Source: Isoetes taiwanensis (Eukaryota > Streptophyta > Lycopodiopsida > Isoetales > Isoetaceae). Taken from it: a DNA stretch of 64,000 nucleotides. Position numbers and translations under genes: made by a program. The number at the start of each line of letters is the position of its first letter. Position 1 is the first letter of the stretch. Location of the stretch: contig JAJEKV010000044.1 of NCBI GenBank assembly GCA_021234155.1, positions 11,103,764 to 11,167,763 on the forward strand, read 5' to 3'. Positions 8,945 through 19,318 of the stretch are shown here, in pieces. The notes below the pieces were generated by a model that made no database searches, was not told the DNA's origin, and worked only from the letters and a program-made list of their open reading frames with translations.

Positions 8945-10627
8945 TTGGAATCACATGGTAGGACTGAAGTTGGAAGAAGCAAAAGGCTGAGGTCTGATGT
9001 AGGTGAAATAAATACATTGTTTGATATTCTTATTCTTGAGACAGATAAAACACCTCAAAATTATGCTGAAGCTATTTTGGACTGCAATGCAACAAGCTGG
9101 CATCATGCAATGGAAGAAGAAATGGGATCTTCTAGAAGAACAGATACATATACAGTGGTAGATGCTCCTATAAATAAGAATATAGTGGGCAGCAAATGGA
9201 TATACCGTATAAAACCAGGAATTGACAAGAAAACAAAGAAGTTTAAAGCTAGACTTGTGGCTCAAGGGTTCACACAAAAAAGAGGTGAAGATTTTGATGA
9301 AACTTTTTCACCATTAGTGAAAATAAATAGTTTGAGAATGCTACTAGCTATTGCAAATGCTTGTAATTTTGAGATACATCATATGGATGTAAGTACAGCA
9401 TTTTTAAATGCTAAATTAGAAGAAGATATATATCTGAGACCTGCTCCTGGTTTTGAAGAAGAAAAGGGTAAGGTCTGGAAACTAAATAGAGCAGTATATG
9501 GCCTTAAACAATCTCCCAGAGAATGGTATAAGTGTATGGATGGATATTTATTAGAACAAGGTTTTGGAAAACTTAATAATGATGGAAACATCTACAGATT
9601 TAAAATGGGAGATAAGTGGTGCATAATTGCTCTATATGTGGATGACAACATTATGGTATCAAATGATCAGGGAATACTAGACCATTGTAAAAATATTCTA
9701 AAGAAACGTTTCCAAATGAGTGATCTTGGGGAACTTAAAAGGTTTTTGGGTATTGATGTACACAGAGACAGAAATAACAGAATACTGGCCTTAAGTCAGC
9801 AAGGACACATTGAAAATATGCTCAGGAAATTTCATATGGAAAATTGTCATGAAGCATGCACTCCTATAGTTCCAGGTCACAAAATATCTGCAGAGATGAG
9901 CCCAAGAAATGAAAGTGAAACAAAACAAATGGAGAGGATACCATACAGAAGCTTGATTGGTTGTTTGTCATATGTAGCTAATTCTACTAGACCTGATATT
10001 GCTTTTGCAGTTAATATTTTGAGCAGGTACAATAATAAGCCAGGGAAAGCACACTGGAATGCAGCAAAACGAATTCTGAAATATCTGAAGGGTACAATGC
10101 ATGTTGGCATTTTGTTTAATGAAACTAATCTCCAGTTACAGGCTTTCTGTGATGCTGACTGGGGAGGGGATTTGGATAAAAGAAAGTCAACTTCAGGATA
10201 CATCATTTTACTAGGTGGTGCTCCAGTGGCTTGGAAATGCAAGAAACAGGGAAGTATTGCACTCTCTAGTGCAGAAGCTGAGTACAATTCAGCAGCCTTG
10301 CTGACAAAGGAGGTAATTTGGGAGAGGAGACTCATGAAAGAATTAGGGTTTGATCAAATAGGACCAACTATTATTTACTGTGACAATACAAGTTGTATTG
10401 CCATGACAAAAAACCCTATTCTGCATGAAAGATCTAAACATATTGACATGGAGGTTCACTTTATTAGAGATATGGTAAAGAAAAATCAAGTTCATTTGAC
10501 ATATGTTAGTACTGCAGATCAGAGAGCAGATATTCTTACCAAGGCATTACCAACATCTAGGTTTCAGGAATTAAGAACACTGCTGCAGTGTAATGATGTG
10601 AAATATCACATGAAGGGGGAATGTTAA
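8945..10627 (+). CDS. Copia reverse transcriptase and RNase H
   Basis: This frame has the Copia reverse transcriptase signature: KWIYRIKPGIDKKTKKFKAR, the QGFTQ and FSPLVK blocks, MDVSTAFLNA, YGLKQSPREWY and the catalytic YVDDN. RNase H follows with CDADWGGD, STSGY, SSAEAEY and NTSCIAM. It is in the same frame as the integrase upstream; the only barrier is the TAA at 8855, so this start is simply the first ATG after that stop. The protein copies element RNA into DNA in cytoplasmic particles. The frame is uninterrupted and ends within the LTR start. Confidence 0.93.
   Translation: MESHGRTEVGRSKRLRSDVGEINTLFDILILETDKTPQNYAEAILDCNATSWHHAMEEEMGSSRRTDTYTVVDAPINKNIVGSKWIYRIKPGIDKKTKKFKARLVAQGFTQKRGEDFDETFSPLVKINSLRMLLAIANACNFEIHHMDVSTAFLNAKLEEDIYLRPAPGFEEEKGKVWKLNRAVYGLKQSPREWYKCMDGYLLEQGFGKLNNDGNIYRFKMGDKWCIIALYVDDNIMVSNDQGILDHCKNILKKRFQMSDLGELKRFLGIDVHRDRNNRILALSQQGHIENMLRKFHMENCHEACTPIVPGHKISAEMSPRNESETKQMERIPYRSLIGCLSYVANSTRPDIAFAVNILSRYNNKPGKAHWNAAKRILKYLKGTMHVGILFNETNLQLQAFCDADWGGDLDKRKSTSGYIILLGGAPVAWKCKKQGSIALSSAEAEYNSAALLTKEVIWERRLMKELGFDQIGPTIIYCDNTSCIAMTKNPILHERSKHIDMEVHFIRDMVKKNQVHLTYVSTADQRADILTKALPTSRFQELRTLLQCNDVKYHMKGEC
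10612..10621 (+). other. Copia polypurine tract
   Basis: GAAGGGGGAA lies immediately before the 3' LTR, the expected place for the plus-strand primer. Confidence 0.8.
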
Positions 10628-11261
10628 TAATTGGAATCATGTGATATTTGTATGGTTGAATGGTTGTTGAAGAATTACAGATAAGCAGTCCATGGTTAAA
10701 CAGGTTCTACCATTAAGCTAAGGTATAAGGGGATTAGGGACCATATTGTGGCTCCCCTTATTCAAGCTGTGTTGTGTCTAGGGCATGAAGAACCTATGGT
10801 TAATATTGGTACCATGGTTATAGTTATGTGATTGAATTTGAATATTCAAAGAAAGATAAGGTTCAATGGTTCGTGTAGCCGAAATTCTAACCCAGGCCTG
10901 TGGGATATATGGGTGCACTCAGGTTTCACGGAAGGCAAGTCTATCTGGCTCCATAACCGCCGGATCGGCTGTATATAGAATGGAAAACTTGATATAATGA
11001 TGATCCTGAGCTAGATGAATGCCGGAATGCAGATTATACAGTGTTAGTGAGGTGGTTAACCCTGCTACAGGAAACAAGTCAAAGCCCAAGCTATAGTAAC
11101 ATATTCGATGACCATTGTCAATATTTAATGGTTTACTTGTATTCTAGAAATTGATTGAAGGTGAATTTGCTTTAAGGGGGAAATTGCTCTATGATTTAAG
11201 TTGAGTTTGCTTAAGGCCTAGAGTGCAATTTAAGTCATTAGAACTAGTAGAAAAATCATCA
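10622..11261 (+). repeat. Copia 3' LTR
   Basis: 640 bp, TG to CA, matching 3930-4569 with scattered substitutions and two one-base indels. It is followed directly by the target duplication TCTGG. Confidence 0.93.
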
Positions 11262-11539
11262 TCTGGGAGGTTCGATGTACAATTCATCCTCCTGGTGAGA
11301 GCTTTCAGCATTTCTGTGGTCATATTCTCATCCGGTGAATAGAGAAATTTATGTTGCCTGAGGATGTCCATCCATTCTGCATGGGTGAAAATCGGGACAG
11401 CACGCCTAGGTATTATGGGCTCTTCTTCTCTGGTCACATTGTCCCATTCCATCGTTTTGCAGCATCCAAGAGGTGAAGTTGGCCATGTCTGCTGAAGTAG
11501 CTGCTGTAAGCTGTAAACTGTAAACTGCTTCCCACCCAA
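11262..11539 (-). pseudogene. unknown reading frame, 5' part, cut by Copia insertion
   Basis: An open minus-strand frame with ATG candidates at 11539 and 11452 runs to the Copia right boundary and would continue at 3924 in the absence of the element. The segment from 11452 (starting MEWDNVTREEEP) has ordinary amino-acid composition. The part before it contains short direct repeats (CTGTAAACTGTAAACTGC, about 11507-11575) and is probably not coding. No known domain was recognised. Confidence 0.4.
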
Positions 11540-11819
11540 CTGTAAACTGTAAACTGCTTCCCAAGTACCTGCTTCCCAAAACTGTAAGATGCTCCCGAAC
11601 TGCTGTAATAAACTATAAACTCGGTCAGGAGTAAGAAGAATGACACCTCGGGCCTTTTGGGTTGCCCGAGGTCATTAATTTTCGCCATCCCATAATGATT
11701 TTCGGGTACGGCTGTCAGCCAAAGGATGATGAGAGGAATTGATGGGACCGAGAGAATTTAAGGAAAAGGAAAGCATTTCAGTGGAAAAGCTGTTCAGAAG
11801 GATCTATCTGTCTCGGGGG

Positions 11820-11910
11820 AAGAGACAGAAAGTGAAATACATGGTGAAACATGTGGTGAAACACATGTGGTGACACGTGGTGAAACATGTGGTGAACCTG
11901 GCGCATGTTA
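11820..11910. repeat. GGTGAAACATGT-type tandem repeats
   Basis: Five or so degenerate copies of GTGGTGAAACATGTGGTGAA run in tandem between the interrupted frame and the Cys-rich gene. Confidence 0.55.
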
Positions 11911-12052
11911 CATCAGGGACATCAAAATACAATTACATATTACATCAAAAGCAAACATATTACATTGAAACAAGGGACATCAAAATACAATTGAGCATGG
12001 AATTGAGTTTCTTATATTATTCCCAAACAAGGCAAGACACAACAACATATAT

Positions 12053-13678
12053 TCAAAATTTCTGAATCATTTCTAGGTATTCCCACTTCACCATGCCACT
12101 ATCACTAGATTGTTCATGTGGGCAGATAGGGAACTTCTTAATCCCACACTCTTTACACTCACCCAGAATGCATTCCCTCTTATGGTAAGGTTGGAAGCTA
12201 GTTTTCTCACATAAAATTCCCTGCCACAGACTTCTTGTGCTACTTATTTTGTATTCAGACGCCCTGCATTCACCATATATGTCTGACCTGCAAAGTTGAC
12301 AAGTGCAGCTGCAGCTTTTTGGGTGCTTAGTTCTCATACTATTGAAGCCATCTATTAGCATCTGCATTCTAACATGGTATATACAGCAGCAACTATTGAA
12401 GTCCTTTAATTTTACAACAAACCATGGTTTCAGCTTTTCAAACATCCTCTGTTTGATCATAACACTAGGATGTTCCGTCTTGAATTTCCTGAACAATTGC
12501 AACTGCAAGAAAGATAACAAGGTGATCAGCATATTTATTGCACACTACATTTTCCACCACACTAGGCACCACATAGCATATATTACAGACATTCATCTTA
12601 CACCTCGTTATTCACCACACTAGGCACCACAAAGCATATAATACATAATTTATTGTACACCATATTTTTCACCACACTAGGCACCACATAGCATATATTA
12701 CAGCATGTATTTTACACCATGTTATTCACCACACTAGGCACCACAAAGCATATATTTACAGCATTTATTTTACACCACGTGCCTCACCACACTAGGCAGC
12801 ACATATCATATATCACAGCATTAATAGGCACCACACACCACAAGCAATCACTAACCACACCAACCACATATCACAAGCAATCACTAACCACATACCACAT
12901 ACCACATTAACAATAAGTGGTGAAGATGAAGAAATGAAATAACCTGTGATTCTTCCAGATAGTGAGTGGCATGATCCTCTCTTACATTTCGTTCCAATCT
13001 TCTGAACTTAACATCCTTTGCATTTGGAGAGACCCAACTGTTTTCGGTCCAAAATTGCTGCACAAGCTCTATGACAGAATTGGGAATTGCATCTGCTCTT
13101 CTAACTCTTTTGTACAAAATCCATTTCCCCCCTTTGCAATCTATCTCTTCCCTCTTCAATTTTGTTTTGGTAAGATTCCTAGGATGAACACCCACCAGTT
13201 TACCAAAACTCCGAGCACTGACAGGATTAGCACTTTCGGTAATGCTTCCTCTTACGGCCATAGCAAGGCAACTACTCTTGGCTGCTAAACTGTCATTGCT
13301 GTTAGACTTCTTCACAAGTTGAATGGAAGCCCTGAGGTTGCTGACCACAATGCTCTTGGCTTGCAAATCTTTCAGCTCTTCGCCAAGTACGCTGTCCATT
13401 GTGTCATCTTCTAGGAAATCTGGTAAAACCTCTTTCTTATCACTGTCAGCCAAGCCTTTAGTGGTGCTATGAAATGAAGATAATAATTTCAACACCATCC
13501 GACGCCTAGTAGAGGCCGTTCTGGTGGATCCTCCCTCTGCTGATGCAATTTTTGCTAATTCTTCTTTAGCTTCCCTTTTTCTTTTTCTTTGGCGTCTTTT
13601 ATGATCCCGTTCTTGTTCTAGAGTTCTCTTTCTCACACCTGTGCTCCGGTTAGAGATTTTAGGCAGATTTGCTTCCAA
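12053..13678 (-). CDS. two-exon Cys-rich protein of unknown function, 394 aa
   Basis: Exon 1 is 13678-12944 (245 codons) and exon 2 is 12502-12053. The splice sites are canonical (CAG/GTTATT donor, TTGCAG acceptor) and the junction is in phase. Residues 1-45 are strongly basic (KRRQRKRKREAKEE), suggesting nuclear targeting or nucleic-acid binding. Residues about 155-190 (SARSFGKLVGVHPRNLTKTK) could form a helix-turn-helix. After the splice come FEKLKPWFVVKLKD and a Cys/His cluster: CCCIYH, then CSCTCQLC, then CEKTSFQPYHKRECILGECKECG, a likely zinc-binding C terminus. A decayed relative at 62680-63962 has the same order of motifs. I recall proteins of this layout scattered in invertebrates and non-seed plants, possibly transposon-derived, but cannot name the family. 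The frame is intact over both exons. Confidence 0.65.
12505..12943 (-). repeat. minisatellite filling the intron of the Cys-rich gene
   Basis: The 439-nt intron consists largely of five or more copies of a roughly 60-bp unit built on CACCACACTAGGCACCAC followed by AAGCATATATTACAG and a TTTACACCA block (about 12540-12820). It passes into shorter AACCACAT/CATACCACA repeats up to about 12905. Confidence 0.75.
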
Positions 13679-14261
13679 ATTAAATTATTCAAAGTATGAA
13701 CCGGATTGATCCACAACCGGATTAAGTGCCATAGCCGTGTGCTTCAGGAAAGGCGCGGGTGGGTTTAGGAATCGGTTAGGTGGAAATTGGAATGGGACGG
13801 GTGGCGTAGGAATCGGGTTGTTGCAGTTCAAGAAATGATTGAATCCGGGCAGTTATGCACTAGGCGCCAAACAAACATTTAAAATCGCACCACAAATTTG
13901 ATATCTCCCACCACATTTTTAGGGGGGACACCCAGGGTGTTCCACTACAACATGCTTTCACCCTTCACCATAGTGCGTTTGATTTTTGGAATGCTAGAGT
14001 AGAATCTGAAAATTCTCGAGCTTTCTTCGTGGGCTTTTTGGTTGGAGTAGTGAAAGTTGGGGAATAGACGGTTGCAATTTACAAATTCAAAACTTCGTTT
14101 TTCTTGGGGTCATATTCATTATGGTGGGCGGTAAACAGGTTATGATTAGAATGGGTATGGTCTATATGAAGTGACGGGCATCAAATAGGTTAAACTATAA
14201 TTGGTGAAGGGTGGAAAATAAAAGTCTGAAGGGTGCTGGTGCTGGGTGCTGGCCCGCATTT

Positions 14262-14720
14262 ATTTGATACCCACCAGCATACTTTTGCCCATTTCTCTAA
14301 GAAAGGCCCAGTCAACACTGTCGTACGCTTTTGCAAACTCCAGCTTCAAATATACAATTTCATGGCCCTGAAGTTGAGCTCAATAAATACATTCATAAGC
14401 AGCAGCTATTCCCTCTTCTAGACTAAGAGCTTTATCCTCAGCTTTGCCAACAATTTTAGGATCGATGGCCCGCACCATCTTCTTAAGGCTTGGTGATAAC
14501 CCTTCAATGTGTCCTTCAACTGCACGACACTCTGTAATAGCTAGCGCATATAGGAGGAGGTGCATAAACTCGTTCATATATATCTGGATGGACATCTGCT
14601 CCATGCAGTAAAAATTTGGATTTACTGACATCTATGTGCTCGTGAACATAATGAGACTTAAATGCCTTTGCAAACTTTTTAAACCTGCATTTGCTCCTGG
14701 TCAATCCGTGAATAGGCAAC
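14262..14720 (-). pseudogene. LINE reverse transcriptase fragment and unknown coding remnant
   Basis: On the minus strand near 14370-14270 the reading LKLEFAKAYDSVDWAFLRE matches the reverse transcriptase motif KLDFxKAYDxVDW of plant L1-like LINEs. Upstream are two frames (14719-14516 and 14631-14380) with protein-like composition (FKKFAKAFKSHYVHEH; GLSPSLKKMVRAIDPKIVGK) that I do not recognise. The whole is broken by frameshifts. Confidence 0.5.
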
Positions 14721-15189
14721 TCGGGACCATATTCTTAGACCACAGGTGGTGGTTTCCTTTGCAATACATAGGCCTGGAGTTCGGCCATTTGGTGCTTCAT
14801 GACAACGAGTTCTTGCTCGGGGGTCAAGCATCCATGTTCAACTGGGGTAACACAGGGAAGGTTTCGTATCCCACCTAAAGCAAAGAGAAGGATGGTTTTA
14901 GATGATCAATGCGTATGATTCAAACTAAAAATGATTTAACATACATAAGCATCATCCATCTTTAAAGAGTTATACTCAAATCAGTATTAATCAAAGTTAC
15001 TTATATAGTGAAGAATAGTTTGCCAATTATGGCTACAAAATATAATAGTGCCCGAAGGCCAATACAATTATAAAGACCAAAGGTGACTTTAAGAGCCGGC
15101 CCCTGCCTCATCCTACATAGGAGTTGGAGGCTCATGCGGTTTTTGGTGACAAAGCAAGGCGACGCCGAAGCTGACAGTGATGGCAGCTG

Positions 15190-16198
15190 CTGATGCAATC
15201 CTAGGTGGAAAGAAAGTCGTCAGTGGTGCCGCCATGAGCATTTTTATGCTCATTCAGACAACAATGTCGTCTGAATGGATGCAAGAAAGCCTGGTCCTCT
15301 GCATTTGTGAGAAGGAAAGGAATGGCTGGGATCGTTGATGCTCTGGCTGTCGTGAAGTCCTTTGCTAAGAATTGGGGTCATCAGCGAGTTGCTGCTAATC
15401 GACAGATTCTGATTGCTCTGTACCAACAGTTAATAGCTTGCAGGTTTGTTGTACCATCAGATGCCCAGGAGGAGAAGCAGATTCTGGCTAGCATTAGACA
15501 GATGGAAGCTAAGCAAGTTCATCATGCTCGAGTTAAAGCGGGCCTGCAATGGTGCAAAGAGGGGGATCGCCACACAAGCTTCCTTTTAAAAGCTGCAAAA
15601 ATTTGGAGACAAGCTTCTGCGATGATGTCTCTCCAAGTTCAAAATGGGCCTCTCATCTTTAATCCTGAGCAACTAAAGTTCTTACTGCATGGCCATTTTT
15701 CTTCCCTTTTTGCTTCTCGTCGCCTTCTCTTCCAATTAGATTTTCAAGAGGCATTAGTTGCAAAGACACATCCTATTATATCTGAGGAGCAAAGAGCTAC
15801 TCTAGAAGCAGAGATTATGCTGAATGATTTCGCAGATGCTACCTTCCTTTTGAAGAAAGGAAAGTGTCCTGGAATTGATGGTATTCCTATGGAGTTCTTT
15901 CAGGAGTTATGGGATTGGGTTAGTGATGATGTGTAACGACGCATTTCGGGATTTCAAGAGGCAAAGGCGTCTAGACGAATTTCTTAATTCGGGCTGCATA
16001 TCTCTCATTTCCAAATGTAAGGAGCCTTCATCAATTTCGGACTGGCGCCCTATTATCTTGCTGTCTTCTGTGTACAAGATTTTTTCCAAAGCTTATGCAC
16101 AAAAGCTTCGGGATATTCTTGCTGATTCCATATCCTCTACACAGTCAGGATTTCTGCCACGACAATGCATATTAAATACAAAATATTCTTATCCATAA
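15190..16198 (+). pseudogene. L1-like LINE ORF2 fragment, N-terminal reverse transcriptase part
   Basis: The frame at 15307-15936 contains WCKEGDRHTSFLLKAAKIWR, the linker between endonuclease and reverse transcriptase typical of plant L1-like elements, then KGKCPGIDGIPMEFFQELWD. After a frameshift near 15930 the reading continues at 15875-16198 with DWRPIILLSSVYKIFSKAYA and QSGFLPRQCILN. It stops before the catalytic FADD block, so it is a truncated remnant. Confidence 0.8.
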
Positions 16199-16369
16199 TC
16201 CCCAACTTTTGGGGGAGACAAGCTATATGTGCCCTATAAAGCATGTTCACCTAGTCCAGGACCTCTACAACAATCTTCCTATGTGAAGAATGATAAGAAG
16301 GTTTGCTTTAGTGTTCCAGATAAGCCAGCAAATGTTACAGGAACCATGCAGCAAATTCTCTAGTCCATT

Positions 16370-16900
16370 CCAGGGAAGCTCGACAACACTTAAGGGAGGA
16401 CAAAGCTTTTTTTTTCGTTGCTTTCGACTAGGGCAGCGCATGCAGGAATGTCCATATATCACCCAAGCAGTCCAGACAGCTTTAGCAGAAGTGGAGTGTG
16501 AGGAACTGTGCGACCTCCCTGCCTTACCAGAGGAAGAAGCATGCGATTATATTCAAGATGAGTCCCACATCTTTGCTGCTATAGAAAGGGAAAATGCGAA
16601 TAGTCAACTACCATCATATCCGCTGTAGGCAACATAGACTCCAAGCCTTTTGTCATTCTTATGGATATGGGTAGTACACACAATTTTGCATTTCCTAGGC
16701 TGGCTGAAATTTTGCATCTTCGATCCTTGAGATCTAAACCACGGCCAATTGTCTTAGCTAGTGGAGCTTTCCATCACACCCAAGGGCGCTGCCTCAACTT
16801 GGATATACAATTGCCAGGAGCATCAGTGGCTTTGGGAGCTGAAATTATAACGTTGAAATATATGACCTTATCATCATGTACCATTTATTTTGAAAAGTTG
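16370..16900 (+). pseudogene. Ty3/Gypsy gag-protease remnant
   Basis: The reading at 16661-16909 contains DMGSTHNF, a variant of the plant Gypsy protease active site DSGSTHNF, followed by the usual spacing to ASGAFHHTQGRCLNLDIQLPG. About 240 bases upstream is a decayed zinc-knuckle-like stretch (CFRLGQRMQECP) with an acidic linker. No LTR, reverse transcriptase or integrase is attached. The active-site Ser-to-Met change and the stop between gag and protease mean it is dead. Confidence 0.65.
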
Positions 16901-16909
16901 GTAACATAA

Positions 16910-19318
16910 ATTTCCCATAAGAAAACCTATAATTGTAACGCCTATAAATAGAACCCCCAAGTAGAAATCTAGGGTATGGAGAGAATGCCAGTACTGAGTC
17001 ATCTCCTTGGAGTTAGCAATCCCATTCATAAAGCTCTTAGCGCGCATGTACCCCATCAACTGACTGATATGGACCTCGGATCATTGAAGAAGAGATAAAG
17101 CTGCTAGTAGAACCATCAGTTTCTATACCATGAGAGCCTAGGTTAGTTGTCCACCATCACCAAGCTGTAAGCAGTGAACTTTTGATGAGTGGTAATATCT
17201 AATATTGATGTTCAACATTAGATTAGCAACTTGTGGAGTTCTTTTTATTGAAAATATCTAATATCTAGAAGACATTGACGTTTCTTTGTAACAAGATAAA
17301 AAATACCTAGAGTTTGAAGGTCTATGGATCACATGAGAGACTGATGCATGCCAGTGATCAGAGAGATGTCAGGACTCATTTGCCTAATCATGTTTTACTC
17401 ATAATACACTTTTTGCACCTTCACAAATGACAATTGCTTTGAAAATATTTATAGTAAGTCCAAGGTCCATTCACTTTAGTTGTTCCAAATGCCAATAGTT
17501 GAAATACTTCAAACCATGTGCATTGAACAAATATGGACTCTTTGGTGGACTAGTAACGTTTTAATTTTGTTTAGAGATTAGGAATTAAAACATGTTTTAG
17601 AGGCGTGTTATTGTCACAACGTCAATAATAGGAGACATCTCCATTACCCCTTAACACCTTATATCTCATAGTTGATGTTGAACGTTGATGGGTGTCATGA
17701 TTTTTTATCAGAAAAAACTAGTTGCATATCTTCAAACAAGAGTGACCATGCAAACACAAAGAATATGTAATACGCATGCCCCACATCACTTCATTAATGG
17801 TATCCCGTCTTTCAATATAAGAAATAAGAAAGGGTACATGCAAATTAGCTACATAATGGTTCCATGTATAATTGTCTAACGTGCATAATTATGTTAAATG
17901 GAGAAAAGATAAAGATTAGGCTCCACTACCCTAGTTGAGCATCACCATTTAATATTGTTGGTCATAAGAATATAAAAACAGCCATATGTCACTTTCATTA
18001 GGTTTTTTATGTCATCATCTGCATGGTGTTGCAAAGACTGGCTCGGCTCTGGTTCTGGTAAGGCTCATAATGATAGCCACCATAAGTCATAGTTTTTAAG
18101 TTATAGAATGAAAAGAAAAGGTTTCAGAGCTTTATAATGTATGTCATCAACTGCAAGGGACATGCTAGCCACCACTGCAAGCTTCTCAAGGTTGTCATAC
18201 GTCATAATATCTAGCATCTTAACACAACTTCATTCACTGGATCATACTACAAGAAACGTATATAGAGTGCTACACTGCCAACCGTCCACCGACCAATCCT
18301 TTAATCAATCTTGATCGTCCAGCTTCGAGGCAGTTGGAACCCTAGATTCTGGCTTTCCAAGCAATTTAACATCCGAAATGTTTTTCATGCTTGTTGTATT
18401 AGGATACGAGAATAATCCTACAATAGCACATATACACCTAGCAAATAATAGATGCTAGCAAAGTTGATGGCACTATCCTTCTGCCAAAGGACATGGGGCA
18501 ATTATCACCAATGAAGCTCAAAACCACGCTGTGCATTTGAATCCCAATGAGTAAAAATGATCTATCAATTTAAAAATGGTTGATGGCACTATTTTAGATA
18601 CTCTAAAAATCATGGGGACCAAAGGACAATTTGACAATTGGCCATTGGAAGATAGCATCATTATATTCAAGATCTTTTACACATCTTTTGTAAGCCCATT
18701 TGTGAGCATATGGGGTCTACAAATATTGTTATGTCCCATCCTCATAATGCCCCTCCCCTTATTCTTGGCTTCATTAACAAAATGTTAAGTGATGCTGACC
18801 CATAAACGACATTTCAGAGCTTTCCTTCCTCATGGGAGTATCACCAACATTGTTATTGGTACAAAAGAAAGAAGATCTGTGGTCCCTTCCCCAGCCAGAT
18901 ATAAAACAATTGCAGTCATTTAAGATCATCAAGCTGTTCATAAAGAAAGATGGTGACAAATCTTAATAAAACAGAACTGTTTATGGAGCTCTGTGCTGAA
19001 GAGTCACAATGACCAAGATAATTTATGGTGTTTCTGTGTCAAACTACTATGCATTGCGAGCAGCAAATATTCACTTAATAACCTCGTAAAAGAAGTTTTT
19101 ACACTTGCACAGTAGTCATAGAATCAACTCCTGTTCATTGACAGGAATGAATTCGAAGAGATAGAATTAAATTGGGAATTCACTCAAAAAATTAATAATG
19201 TCAAAAGAATTTTGAACTGTCACTGTCAATAATAGCACATATAGTTTCTAGTAACTGTTTGTAATATTACATCAAAAGAAGACGATGGATCAACTCAAAC
19301 CATGTGCAGCATTTGTCG
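16910..19318. other. AT-rich intergenic region
   Basis: About 2.4 kb with only short chance reading frames, below 75 codons. I see no repeat structure, conserved motif or RNA gene that I can support. Confidence 0.6.

Larger units (their letters stand above)
3930..11261 (+). mobile_element. Ty1/Copia LTR retrotransposon, complete ends, internal duplication
   Basis: A 7.3-kb element with two 640-bp LTRs starting TG and ending CA, a Met-initiator primer binding site, gag, protease, integrase, reverse transcriptase and RNase H, a polypurine tract, and a perfect 5-bp target duplication (TCTGG at 3925-3929 and 11262-11266). The LTRs differ at roughly 3-4 percent of sites by eye, so the insertion is not brand new. 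A 1.71-kb segment covering the gag end, protease and integrase is duplicated in tandem (5492-7204 and 7205-about 8917). Gag and pol lie in one frame, as is usual for plant Copia elements. Breaks in the first copy and a stop at 8855 make it non-autonomous as assembled. Confidence 0.95.
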
